From: JAVWGW01 sp036651575
Lineage (GTDB): Bacteria > Actinomycetota > Coriobacteriia > Coriobacteriales > Eggerthellaceae
Direction of reading: 5' to 3'
Assembly: GCA_036651575.1 (NCBI GenBank)
Contig: JAVVXN010000015.1
Location: forward strand, 1 to 27,006
Length of the DNA: 27,006 nt
Under the pieces are notes generated by a model, which had not been told where the DNA came from, ran no database searches, and saw only the letters and a program-made list of their open reading frames with translations. Position numbers and translations under genes: made by a program. Shown here piece after piece: positions 1-7,203 of the stretch; position 1 is the first letter of the stretch, and every line of letters starts with the position of its first letter.

Positions 1-2
1 CC

Positions 3-176
3 AAACCTCTGTGCGAGACGGAGTTTCTCGCTTTTCTTGATAAGGAAATGAACTAGACGATCACCTTGACGGGCGATAAGGTTTGCGATTTTGACCAACC
101 ACTTAATGAAAATCTTGTCTTTGTCGTGATGGAGGCATTGTCTCATTGCGCAAATCGGATACTTATGGGAGAATAG
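3..176 (+). pseudogene. Coding-like 3' tail of an unidentified gene with in-frame TAG
   Basis: One reading frame is protein-like from the window edge. It reads KPLCETEFLAFLDKEMN and stops at a TAG at 54-56, then continues in the same frame for 39 more codons (ending ...ALSHCANRILMGE) to a TAG at 174-176. Two readings are possible. A truncated gene may end normally at 56, with the rest being chance or a small ORF from TTG 66. Alternatively, a longer gene carries a nonsense mutation. I do not recognise the product. The call rests only on amino-acid composition, so confidence is low. Confidence 0.22.
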
Positions 177-193
177 CTTCCGCACTACTACGG

Positions 194-268
194 GGGCGAT
201 TGGCGCAGCGGGAGCGCAGGTGCTTTACACGCACAAGGCCGGGGGTTCAAATCCCTCATCGCCCACCA
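194..268 (+). tRNA. tRNA-Val (anticodon TAC), CCA encoded
   Basis: A full cloverleaf is visible. The acceptor stem GGGCGAT (194-200) pairs with ATCGCCC (258-264), followed by discriminator A265 and encoded CCA 266-268. The D stem is GCGC/GCGC (203-206 with 214-217). The anticodon loop TTTACAC (224-230) gives TAC at 226-228, decoding GUA and other Val codons. The T arm is GGGGG-TTCAAAT-CCCTC (241-257). The outermost anticodon-stem pair (219 with 235) is a G.A mismatch, while the other four pairs are Watson-Crick. It stands alone and is followed directly by a terminator. Confidence 0.95.
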
Positions 269-279
269 CGAAACTTGCA

Positions 280-317
280 GGTCATCGCGTATTTTACGCG
301 GTGGCCTTTTTCTTTTC
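280..317 (+). terminator. Intrinsic terminator after tRNA-Val
   Basis: A 12-bp stem (280-291 with 295-306, including two G.U pairs) closes a TTT loop and is followed by TTTTTCTTTT at 307-316. It lies 11 nt after the tRNA CCA, so it most likely ends the tRNA transcript. Confidence 0.85.
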
Positions 318-556
318 CACCGTACAATCATACAAAATCTGCCTATCGTGTGCCCCTGGGCGCGCTAAGCCGTTTTAAGCCCCCTGTTGTCTGGAACGCA
401 TTCGGGGCACGTTGCAAACGGATTCCATCGAATATGCTCGATACTGGCGGGTTTTACGGGTGGTTTCGAACATCTAACCACGAGTGAAGTGCGGGGATTG
501 CGGAATCCGTGGGCGGGTTAAGGTGAATCCAGGGCATAGGGTAGACGGTGTAATCC
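318..556. other. Region without a recognisable gene
   Basis: I see no intact gene in this roughly 240-nt stretch. A frame starting at GTG 484 contains a CxxC followed later by CRSG (VKCGDCGIRGRV... then DGVIRCRSG), which faintly resembles a zinc ribbon. It leads into the decayed lipoprotein remnant downstream in a different frame. This could be the eroded N-terminal part of the same pseudogene, but the evidence is only the cysteine spacing. Confidence 0.3.
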
Positions 557-907
557 GTTGCCGATCCGGCGTTACGGGATCCTGCCAAGAAAACTGCTCC
601 AGGCACCACCGAAGAGACCAAGCCTGCGCAAAAAGCAGAAACTCCGCTCCCCGCTAAGCCGGACAGCAACTGCAAGTCAGAAAATGCGGTCAAGAAAGCC
701 AAAAATTATCTCGATTGCCTGCATGTTGTTTCAGGGAATATGTTTGCGTAAGGTTTTGTCAGAATGCTTCAGATTTTTGAGAAATGCGGTAAGGATTTTT
801 GCGAAAAAGCTTTTGTTTGAGAAGATTATTTATCAGAGTTCTTCTTCGATTCGGTAAGGTTTGCCTGCAAAGATGGTGTTTACCATCCATCGAAGAAGGC
901 GAGATTT
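557..907 (+). pseudogene. Decayed Ltp-type cell-surface lipoprotein (repeat remnant)
   Basis: Three disconnected pieces in alternating frames follow the order of the Ltp repeat family (host cell surface-exposed lipoprotein, Pfam PF07553). Piece 1 (frame from 557) is a Lys/Pro/Thr/Ala linker, then SENAVKKAKNYLDCL at 677-721. Piece 2 (frame from 558) is LFQGICLRKVLSECFRFLRN at about 726-785. Piece 3 (back in the first frame) has KCGKDFCEKAFV, a TGA stop, then EDYLSEFFFDSVRF at about 781-860. The family repeat runs NAxxxAxxYLxxxxFSxxGLxxQLxxEGFxxExAxYAVxxC, and each piece matches a successive part of it. At least two frameshifts and two stops make it non-functional. No lipobox or start survives. 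The recognition is by memory of the repeat, not by alignment. Confidence 0.5.
872..887. repeat. Palindrome before the first Tad gene
   Basis: GATGGT-GTTT-ACCATC (872-887) is a perfect 6-bp inverted repeat ending 4 nt before the ribosome binding site of the cpaB-like gene. It could be a repressor site or an RNA hairpin influencing translation of the operon. I find no convincing -35/-10 pair in the region, so the operon promoter is not placed. Confidence 0.3.
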
Positions 908-1561
908 TTGAAAAAGCGGACAATTTTTATCGGCATTGTGTGCGGGCTTGTGTGCGCGCTTGCGGTTTTTGCGTACCTGCAAAGCGTGCGGCACGACGCT
1001 GATGCGACCCGCTCTGAGGCGCTTGCCCGCTACGGCGGTGAACAGGTTGAGGTCTGTGTTGCGCTCCGCGATCTTGCTGCGGGTGAAACTGTTTCTGCAG
1101 ATTCGATCACAACAAAATTGTGGCTTGCTGATTTGCTGCCCGATGATGCTGCGCGGCAGGTTTCGGAGGTGACCGGGAAGCAGGTTACTTCATCGATTCT
1201 TGCGGGGGAAGTTGTTTCGCTGAAGCGATTTGAGCAGCTGCCATCCACCCTCGAAGTTCCTCAGGGCCTCTCCGCTCTTTCGGTTCCGGCAAAAGACGTG
1301 CAAAGCGTGGGGGGTTCTCTCGCTCCCGGTGCAAAAGTTGATATCTACGTGACGGGTGGGGCTGCTACCGATTTGATTGTGCAGGATGTTTTGGTTTTGG
1401 CCACCAGTGTTGGTCAATCAGCTAAAAAATCAGGAACTGCCGTTTCCTGGGTGACCCTTGCTCTTTCGCCCGACCGTGTACAGGAAGTAATCGATGCCTC
1501 CCAAAAAGCGGAGCTGTATTTCGTGTTGCCGGCATTGCGTGATGAAGGGAGTAAGCAATGA
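908..1561 (+). CDS. cpaB: Tad pilus assembly protein CpaB/RcpC-like (SAF domain)
   Basis: This 217-aa protein is the first gene of the Tad operon. Residues about 5-23 form an N-terminal membrane anchor. Residues about 46-110 match the SAF fold of CpaB/RcpC, with the typical segment VALRDLAAGETVSADSI followed by GKQVTSSILAGEVV. The rest resembles the RcpC C-terminal part. In diderm bacteria CpaB stabilises the secretin; here no secretin is present, so it probably acts at the outer face of the membrane or wall. The start is TTG at 908, chosen because GAAGAAGG (892-899) sits 8 nt upstream and the membrane segment follows at once. It overlaps tadZ by 4 nt (ATGA), implying coupled translation. Confidence 0.8.
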   Translation: MKKRTIFIGIVCGLVCALAVFAYLQSVRHDADATRSEALARYGGEQVEVCVALRDLAAGETVSADSITTKLWLADLLPDDAARQVSEVTGKQVTSSILAGEVVSLKRFEQLPSTLEVPQGLSALSVPAKDVQSVGGSLAPGAKVDIYVTGGAATDLIVQDVLVLATSVGQSAKKSGTAVSWVTLALSPDRVQEVIDASQKAELYFVLPALRDEGSKQ

Positions 1562-3051
1562 TATCTGATGTGGTATTATGCGCCGACACTGAATCTTTGA
1601 AAAATCCCCGTTTGATTGGGCTGGAGGGCGAAAATCTCTGCGCACAGCCCTGGCTGCGTCTTTTTGCCGACGCCTGTCAAGCGCGACGGTACTTGCGGCA
1701 AAACAGTAACCCTCATGAAGTGTGGGTTGCGTCAAGCGACAGCGTCGACCCTATCAATCTTGCGGCTGCGCTCAAGCGGGACTCAGCAAGCAATACGGTG
1801 TATTTGCTTGCCTTTCAGGGGTCGGGATCGCTGAAGAGTCGTGCAAGTGCGGCGGGTATTGATGGAACGTTTGACCGTACTATGTTTACCCGACGTTACG
1901 GGTGGCGCAAAGAGTCGGCGTTGACAAGATGCGAAAGACCAGAAAAAACAGGGAAAGGGATTCCGCCCGTGCAGAAAGCGGCGGATCGGATCCCTGCCGT
2001 GTCGGTTCTTTTAAAATCGGAGCCACCGTCGCGCGCTTGTGCCCCGTCTTCGGAATGTGCTTCAAGCAAAGAATTGGATTCCGAATTTTTGCGGGGACTT
2101 GATCTTGGGCGCTCTCCTCAATCTAGCTCGCCGCCACCAAAAAAGGTTACACGGGTATCGACGTCGGTTGATCCGGAAGGCTCTTCTACCCAGGGGGAGT
2201 TAAGCCCTGCCGACTCGTCATCTTGTCGATCTGCCGCTATCAAAAGACAGGCGTTCGTTTTGGCTGTTGCGAGTGCCAGCGGCGGCGCGGGTAAATCGAC
2301 CGTTGCGGCTCTCGCGGCAACGTTTGCACAGGGGCTTGGGCACAAAACGTTGTTGATCGATGCGGATTTGCAGTTTGGCGATGAGCAATTTTTGTTGGGC
2401 GTAGAAAATCCGCTGACCATTGACGAGGTTCTTTGCGATTCGTCTCGCCTTGCAAGATTGAAGCCCCAGGGCGGTTTGCCCGCCTTGCTTGCCGCACCAA
2501 AACACCTTGAGCAATCCGAATCCGTGCCGATAGGGCTTCCTCTTATCTTCGAAGCGGCGAAGGCTGCCTTCGAGGTTGTGGTGGTTAATACGGGAGCGTT
2601 TTGGACGGAGCAACACGCCCTTCTTCTCGAGCAGGCAACGCGGGTGCTCTTTCTTATCGATCAACGACCGTCATCACTGAGAGCATGCAACCATGCCCTT
2701 GAGCTGTGCGGACGCTGCGGCATTGCAACCCAGCCGTTTCTTTTTGCGGTAAACCGCTGCGCGCGGGGATCGATCTTTTCTTCAATTGACGTGTCCTGTG
2801 GCTTGCGTGGCGCGCATGTGGTTGAACTGAAAGAAGGAGGACGGGAGGTCGATGAATTGTTGGGGGCCGGAATGCCTCTCGAGCTGATCAGGAGCGAGAA
2901 CACCCTGTGCGTTAGCCTGGAAAATATACTGGTCGATATACTGCCGAGTTCGGAGCGCGAGGTGTCTCAACAGCTTTCGGAATCCGAAAAAACTCCAGGA
3001 AAATATAGCCGATTTTCGAAATGGAAAAGGAAAGTGGCATGTCTTTGTTAG
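1558..3051 (+). CDS. tadZ: TadZ/CpaE-type ParA/MinD-like ATPase
   Basis: This 497-aa protein has the TadZ layout. The N-terminal half (about 1-115) is receiver-like without obvious phosphorylation residues. A Ser/Pro-rich low-complexity linker spans about 120-230. A ParA/MinD-type P-loop domain starts at about 232, with SASGGAGKST at 239-248. The general Walker lysine K246 is kept, but the signature lysine of the deviant motif (KGGxxK) is replaced by S241. LLIDADLQFGD at 265-275 is the Walker A'-like strand. TadZ proteins position the pilus machine at the cell pole and bind TadA. The linker is compositionally unlike the neighbours and is probably disordered. Start ATG 1558 overlaps the previous stop. 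Confidence 0.82.
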   Translation: MISDVVLCADTESLKNPRLIGLEGENLCAQPWLRLFADACQARRYLRQNSNPHEVWVASSDSVDPINLAAALKRDSASNTVYLLAFQGSGSLKSRASAAGIDGTFDRTMFTRRYGWRKESALTRCERPEKTGKGIPPVQKAADRIPAVSVLLKSEPPSRACAPSSECASSKELDSEFLRGLDLGRSPQSSSPPPKKVTRVSTSVDPEGSSTQGELSPADSSSCRSAAIKRQAFVLAVASASGGAGKSTVAALAATFAQGLGHKTLLIDADLQFGDEQFLLGVENPLTIDEVLCDSSRLARLKPQGGLPALLAAPKHLEQSESVPIGLPLIFEAAKAAFEVVVVNTGAFWTEQHALLLEQATRVLFLIDQRPSSLRACNHALELCGRCGIATQPFLFAVNRCARGSIFSSIDVSCGLRGAHVVELKEGGREVDELLGAGMPLELIRSENTLCVSLENILVDILPSSEREVSQQLSESEKTPGKYSRFSKWKRKVACLC

Positions 3052-4361
3052 CGCGGGTACAAGCCGCAGGCAACGATACGCAGCAGGTTTCTGGGCGAAG
3101 TCGAACACGCATGCTCGAAGACTTGAAGATTCAGCTTCAGCAGCGGTTGCCCGTTGATGAGATCGCGCGCCTTATGGCCGAAAACCCGCAACAGGCAAAA
3201 AGCGAAATACGGAGTGGATGTCGCGCCGTATTTGCCGAAGCGGCGTATGGGTCTTTTGACGAGAATGAGCACGAGGTGTTGGTTGAGGAATTGATCGATA
3301 CCGTGTTTGGCCTGGGACCGCTTGAGGCTTTGCTGGAAGATGAAAGCATCACTGAAATTATGGTGAACGGTACGCATTCTCTTTATGGCGAACGGGAAGG
3401 GAAGCTTTTTAGAATTCCTGTCACCTTTTCTGACGACGAGCAGGTACGTGCGCTCATTGATCGCATTATCGGGCCGTTGGGGCGTCGTATCGACGAATCC
3501 TCCCCAATGGTCAACGCGCGCCTCAAGCAGGGTCATCGTGTCCACGCCATCATTCCCCCACTAGCACTTGATGGTCCAGTGCTGACAATTCGTAAGTTTC
3601 GTGAGCGGGTTATGACGTTGGAAGAAATGGTTTGTTTGCGCTCGATGGATGAGGCGATGGTCACGTTTCTTCGGTGGGCTGTTGTGGCGCGAAAAAATAT
3701 CGCAGTTACCGGTGGAACTGGCAGCGGGAAAACGACGCTGCTCAATGCACTTTCCTGCAAGATAGCGACAACGGAGCGCATTGTTACGATCGAGGACTCG
3801 GCCGAACTTCGTTTTCTTGAACACCCCCATGTCATACGTTTGGAAGCTCGTCCTAAAAATGCGGAAGGAACAGGGGAAGTGACAATCAGAGATCTGGTGA
3901 TTAATGCTTTGCGCATGCGACCGGATCGCATCGTGGTCGGTGAATGCCGAGGAGCTGAGGCGCTCGATATGCTCCAAGCCATGAATACGGGCCATGACGG
4001 TTCGCTGACAACCTTGCATGCAAATTCGCCGCGAGAAGCGATCATGAGGCTGACCACGATGGTGCGCTACGCCGCAGAGTTGCCGGTGGATGTTATTGAA
4101 GCTCAAATCGCCAGCGCAATTGACGTGGTGGTGCAAACCGCTCGAGCAGCTGATGGTCATCGCTTCATACAGGAAGTGGCTGCGTTTTCTTTCGACAACG
4201 CAAAGCGAACTTGCAATGTCGTTTCTTTATTTGCGTGGGATCCGATTCGTGCCTGTTCGCAGTGGGTGTGCAGTCCCGACTGGATGGGGTCTTTGGTTTC
4301 CCGTGGTATCGCTGGTGCCAAGGAGGTGGAGACATGGCAACAGAAGTGCTTGCTTGCCTAG
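3039..4361 (+). CDS. tadA: Tad pilus secretion ATPase TadA/CpaF
   Basis: This is a 440-aa hexameric traffic ATPase of the VirB11/GspE superfamily that powers Flp pilus extension and retraction at the inner membrane. Visible motifs are MVNGTHSLYGEREGKL in the N-domain, Walker A GGTGSGKTT at residues 225-233, VTIEDSAELR (Asp box), RMRPDRIVVGECRGAEALD (Walker B) and the His-box region GHDGSLTTLHANSPREA. The start was set at ATG 3039 because AAAAGG (3025-3030) lies 8 nt upstream; an in-frame ATG at 3021 has no ribosome binding site. The C-terminal tail overlaps the start of tadB by 28 nt. Confidence 0.93.
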   Translation: MSLLARVQAAGNDTQQVSGRSRTRMLEDLKIQLQQRLPVDEIARLMAENPQQAKSEIRSGCRAVFAEAAYGSFDENEHEVLVEELIDTVFGLGPLEALLEDESITEIMVNGTHSLYGEREGKLFRIPVTFSDDEQVRALIDRIIGPLGRRIDESSPMVNARLKQGHRVHAIIPPLALDGPVLTIRKFRERVMTLEEMVCLRSMDEAMVTFLRWAVVARKNIAVTGGTGSGKTTLLNALSCKIATTERIVTIEDSAELRFLEHPHVIRLEARPKNAEGTGEVTIRDLVINALRMRPDRIVVGECRGAEALDMLQAMNTGHDGSLTTLHANSPREAIMRLTTMVRYAAELPVDVIEAQIASAIDVVVQTARAADGHRFIQEVAAFSFDNAKRTCNVVSLFAWDPIRACSQWVCSPDWMGSLVSRGIAGAKEVETWQQKCLLA

Positions 4362-5305
4362 GTTTTATCGCCGCATTTTTTACTGCATTTTTCTTGGTGC
4401 CAGAAACCATTACTCGATTGCACTGCCGCATTGCCAAAGTGAAGGTTCAGCGACGTGCGGTCATGCCCGGAGGTCTTGTTTCGGTTCTTTTGCGCAACGG
4501 CATTGCGGTGTGCAATCCTTGCGCGCGCATTTTTTTAAAAAGCGGGCGATCGGTGCAGCTCTTCGAAGATGCCCGTATGCTTTGTTGCGAAAAAGGAATG
4601 TATACAACCGTACAGAATCTTTGTTCTCTTCTGTGCGCTAGCGTGGCCATTGTGATGCTTGCGGGCGGCATTCTTGCACGTTCGCTGGTGTTCGGAATAA
4701 CGCTCGGTATGGGTGTTGTGGCAGTTTTTGTTCTCATGGTGCATCGGGCAAAAGAAAAGCGCATAACCGATATGCGAGAGGCTATTCCTGACACCTTGCG
4801 TTCGATGAGTGTTTGCTTTCATGCGGGTCTTTCTTTGGGGCAGACGTTTCGACAGCTTGAGAAAGAAACAGAGGGTCCGCTTAAAACGTTGTTTACGAGA
4901 GCTGCCAACGATTTGGAAACGGGGCATACCGCTCAGGAAGCTTTGCGAGGTATTCGAGAGAACTCGGCAACAAACGAACTTGTTTTCATTGCAGTTGCTC
5001 TCGATGTCCAGCACAAGGCGGGAGGCAGTTTGCAGCAGGTGCTTGATACGGCAAGCGATTCGATTCGCTCGGAACTTGCACTGCGTCGCAGCTTGCGCGT
5101 TCAAACGGCTCAGGCAAAGCTTTCGGCGCGCGTGGTCAGTGTTCTTCCCTTTGTTTTGATTGGTCTTTTTTCACTCATTTCGCCAGGTTTTCTTGCTCCT
5201 TTTTTTCAGAATTTTGCGGGGGTCGCGCTGCTGGGGTTGGCGATAGGTATGCAGGTTATGGGGGTCTTTGCGGTGCGCCGATTGCTTGATGTGGAGGTGA
5301 GGTGA
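4334..5305 (+). CDS. tadB: Tad pilus inner-membrane platform protein TadB
   Basis: This 323-aa T2SSF/GspF-fold platform protein works with TadA and TadC at the membrane. Hydrophobic segments lie at about 5-22, 95-137 and 265-310. Between them is the cytoplasmic four-helix domain, containing AIPDTLRSMSVCFHAGLSLG and LELALRRSLR-like helices. The start is ATG 4334, preceded by AGGAGGTGGAG (4321-4331). The reading frame is open further upstream into tadA, but the strong ribosome binding site and N-terminal hydrophobic helix decide the start. It ends with TGA directly abutting the GTG start of tadC. Confidence 0.85.
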   Translation: MATEVLACLGFIAAFFTAFFLVPETITRLHCRIAKVKVQRRAVMPGGLVSVLLRNGIAVCNPCARIFLKSGRSVQLFEDARMLCCEKGMYTTVQNLCSLLCASVAIVMLAGGILARSLVFGITLGMGVVAVFVLMVHRAKEKRITDMREAIPDTLRSMSVCFHAGLSLGQTFRQLEKETEGPLKTLFTRAANDLETGHTAQEALRGIRENSATNELVFIAVALDVQHKAGGSLQQVLDTASDSIRSELALRRSLRVQTAQAKLSARVVSVLPFVLIGLFSLISPGFLAPFFQNFAGVALLGLAIGMQVMGVFAVRRLLDVEVR

Positions 5306-6247
5306 GTGGATGCTCTCGTTGTGGTTGCCTGCGTGTGTGCTGCCGTTTTTGCCACAAGCATCTATTGGTGTTGGCAAAAAAGCGCAGAAGAACGCTCCCG
5401 TCGTAAACGCCTTCATGATGCTGTTCGTGCCGAAGGGGTTTTTGTGCGGTCCGCGCCGCTTGAAAGCAGAGGTATTTCGGCGCACATCATTGGGTTTATG
5501 CAGGCGGAAACAGAAAAGCTTAATCTTGGCATCGTTTTGTTTCCGTTGCGGCGCCCTGTGCGAAAAACTTTGTCGAAACGAGGTGCCCAGATGATTCGCG
5601 TATCCGGTTTGGACGGCTCGGTCAGTGTGGAGGGGATGTGTGCAGCGCGACTCAAGCTTGCCTGTGCAGGTTTTGCTGCAGGCGGCGTATCGGGGTTGAT
5701 TCTCTCTAATGAGCTGGGATTTTTGCTTGGTCTGTCCGGAGCGATTGCCGGTTTTGTATCGTGTACCCGTTCTCTCAAGCGAGAAGGGATGCTCCGTACG
5801 GCAGGTCTTGAGCGTCATCTTTCGGAGATGATAGAAGTGGTTTCTTTGGGGCTGCGCAGCGGGCTTTCCTTCGATAAGGCTTTCGAGCTGTATTACACGC
5901 ATTTCGAAACGGGGCTTGGGGCTGATGCGGCGAAAGCCCAACAGCGGTGGGTTATGGGTCTCACAACGCGAGAAGACGCGCTTCGCGATTTGGCGAGCAG
6001 ATACAATTCCCCGATTTTTTCACGCGTAATCGAAAATATCATCCGGTCGCTTCGGTTTGGGTCGTCGTTGGCGGAAAGCTTGGAGGCTACCGCAGTCGAA
6101 GCGCGTGCTGTACATAAGGCGCGCATGGAAGAGGCGGTGGCAAAGGCCCCCATCAAGATGATGATTCCTACCGGAACACTTATCTTGCCCGCGATGCTTT
6201 TGTTGGTTTTAGGTCCGGTTTTACTTGACATGATGCAGGGTTTTTAA
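5306..6247 (+). CDS. tadC: Tad pilus inner-membrane platform protein TadC
   Basis: This 313-aa second T2SSF-fold platform protein probably arose by duplication of the tadB type. The N-terminal segment 1-17 is hydrophobic, and further membrane segments lie at about 115-152 and 285-311. The cytoplasmic domain contains RHLSEMIEVVSLGLRSGLSF, the usual TadC helix. The start is GTG at 5306, immediately after the tadB TGA, with GGAGG (5293-5297) 8 nt upstream. Adjacent start and stop codons point to translational coupling and equal amounts of the two partners. Confidence 0.85.
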   Translation: MDALVVVACVCAAVFATSIYWCWQKSAEERSRRKRLHDAVRAEGVFVRSAPLESRGISAHIIGFMQAETEKLNLGIVLFPLRRPVRKTLSKRGAQMIRVSGLDGSVSVEGMCAARLKLACAGFAAGGVSGLILSNELGFLLGLSGAIAGFVSCTRSLKREGMLRTAGLERHLSEMIEVVSLGLRSGLSFDKAFELYYTHFETGLGADAAKAQQRWVMGLTTREDALRDLASRYNSPIFSRVIENIIRSLRFGSSLAESLEATAVEARAVHKARMEEAVAKAPIKMMIPTGTLILPAMLLLVLGPVLLDMMQGF

Positions 6248-6261
6248 CGATAGGAGGAACT

Positions 6262-6468
6262 ATGATGCTCGATCGTTTGAACGAAAAAGTGGGTGGCGGG
6301 TGGTGTTGGGTGCGCGCAAAACTTTCCAGTGTGCGCGGGCAGGGCACGACAGAATATGCCATTTTGGTCGGGGTACTCGTGGTAATTGCCATCATCGCAA
6401 TCACGTTGTTTCGCCCCAAGATTCAGGAGCTGTGGGATGCCATTGCTCAGGGTATTAACGGGCTGTGA
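6262..6468 (+). CDS. flp: Flp/type IVb major pilin candidate
   Basis: This 68-aa prepilin is short and typical for Flp. A charged leader ends in a prepilin peptidase site RG-QGTTEYAILVGVLVVIAI. The scissile Gly is followed by Glu at +5 and Tyr at +6, the signature of class IVb pilins, then a single 20-residue hydrophobic helix. It follows a perfect AGGAGG (6252-6257) and two consecutive ATG codons (6262 and 6265), the best translation signal in the operon. That fits a major subunit needed in high copy. It is the first of a run of pilin-like genes. Confidence 0.85.
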   Translation: MMLDRLNEKVGGGWCWVRAKLSSVRGQGTTEYAILVGVLVVIAIIAITLFRPKIQELWDAIAQGINGL

Positions 6469-6686
6469 TGGGCATGTCGCATCGGCGAGGGAGTAGAGAG
6501 GATAGGGGTCAGGTGACGGTGGAGTTTGCGGTGATCCTTGTGGCGTTTCTTGCGATTGCGATTGCGCTCGGTGTGGTGTGGCGCGCTCTTGAAGGGGGCC
6601 TTTTTGTCGATCATGCACTCCAAAGTGCATCGCACCATATGGAAACCGTTGTGCCGGGGGTGATTGCTGATGTTTTTTTATACTGA
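6468..6686 (+). CDS. Small TadE-like pseudopilin
   Basis: This small protein of about 72 aa has the prepilin-type motif DRG-QVTVEFAVILVAFLAIAI: Gly, then Glu at +5, then a hydrophobic helix. The short C-terminus has no cysteine. The TadE-type sequence QVTVEFAV separates it from the major Flp pilin, so it is likely a minor or initiating pseudopilin. The start is taken as ATG 6468, overlapping the flp stop by one base (TGATG). GTG 6465 and ATG 6474 are possible alternatives, and no strong ribosome binding site decides between them. Confidence 0.65.
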   Translation: MGMSHRRGSREDRGQVTVEFAVILVAFLAIAIALGVVWRALEGGLFVDHALQSASHHMETVVPGVIADVFLY

Positions 6687-7203
6687 TGTCGTTTTGCCTG
6701 CCCCTCACCGCAGCGCTGAGGGGCAGGCAACGGTTGAGGCAGCGTTTCTCATCCCGGTCATTTTTTTGGCGGTACTCTTATTGGTGCAACCGGGAATACT
6801 GCTCTACAACCAGGTGGTGATGAGGGGCGCAGCGGCCGAAGGATGCCGCTTGCTTGCAACGAAAACGACAGCGGCGGGCGCGGCTGATGAGGCGTATAAG
6901 GCCTCGATTTTACGCCGCCTTGGCGCGGTGCCACAACAGGATAACTTCCACGTACATTCGGGTGGATGTACGTGGGATATCCAGCTGGAAGGAGACGAAT
7001 CGAGCGCGCAGGCATGCGTGACCATTAAAAATCAGATAAAACCTCTGCCACTACTCGATGCGGCAAGCACGCTTTTGGGATTGACGAATGCTGCGGGTAA
7101 CTTAGAGCAGGTGGTCAGTGTGCAAACTCCGACGCAGCCCGACTGGGTAATCAATAATGAACTCGGTCTCGACCCGAAAGCGTGGATTCGACAATGGGCC
7201 TGA
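6670..7203 (+). CDS. TadE-like pseudopilin
   Basis: This protein of about 177 aa has the prepilin-like N-terminus AEG-QATVEAAFLIPVIFLAVLLL, with Glu at +5 after the Gly, followed by one membrane helix and an extracytoplasmic domain of roughly 130 residues with a few cysteines. TadE-family proteins are processed pseudopilins needed for Flp assembly. The start is ATG 6670, preceded by GGGGGTGA (6656-6663). TTG 6664 is also in frame but poorer. It overlaps the previous gene by 17 nt and the next by 1 nt. Confidence 0.72.
   Translation: MFFYTDVVLPAPHRSAEGQATVEAAFLIPVIFLAVLLLVQPGILLYNQVVMRGAAAEGCRLLATKTTAAGAADEAYKASILRRLGAVPQQDNFHVHSGGCTWDIQLEGDESSAQACVTIKNQIKPLPLLDAASTLLGLTNAAGNLEQVVSVQTPTQPDWVINNELGLDPKAWIRQWA

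Noticed and set aside
13..37. GCGAGA/TCTCGC hairpin followed by TTTTCTT, terminator-like
   Set aside because: It lies inside a protein-like reading frame that ends only at 56, so a terminator there is doubtful; the stem is just 6 bp.
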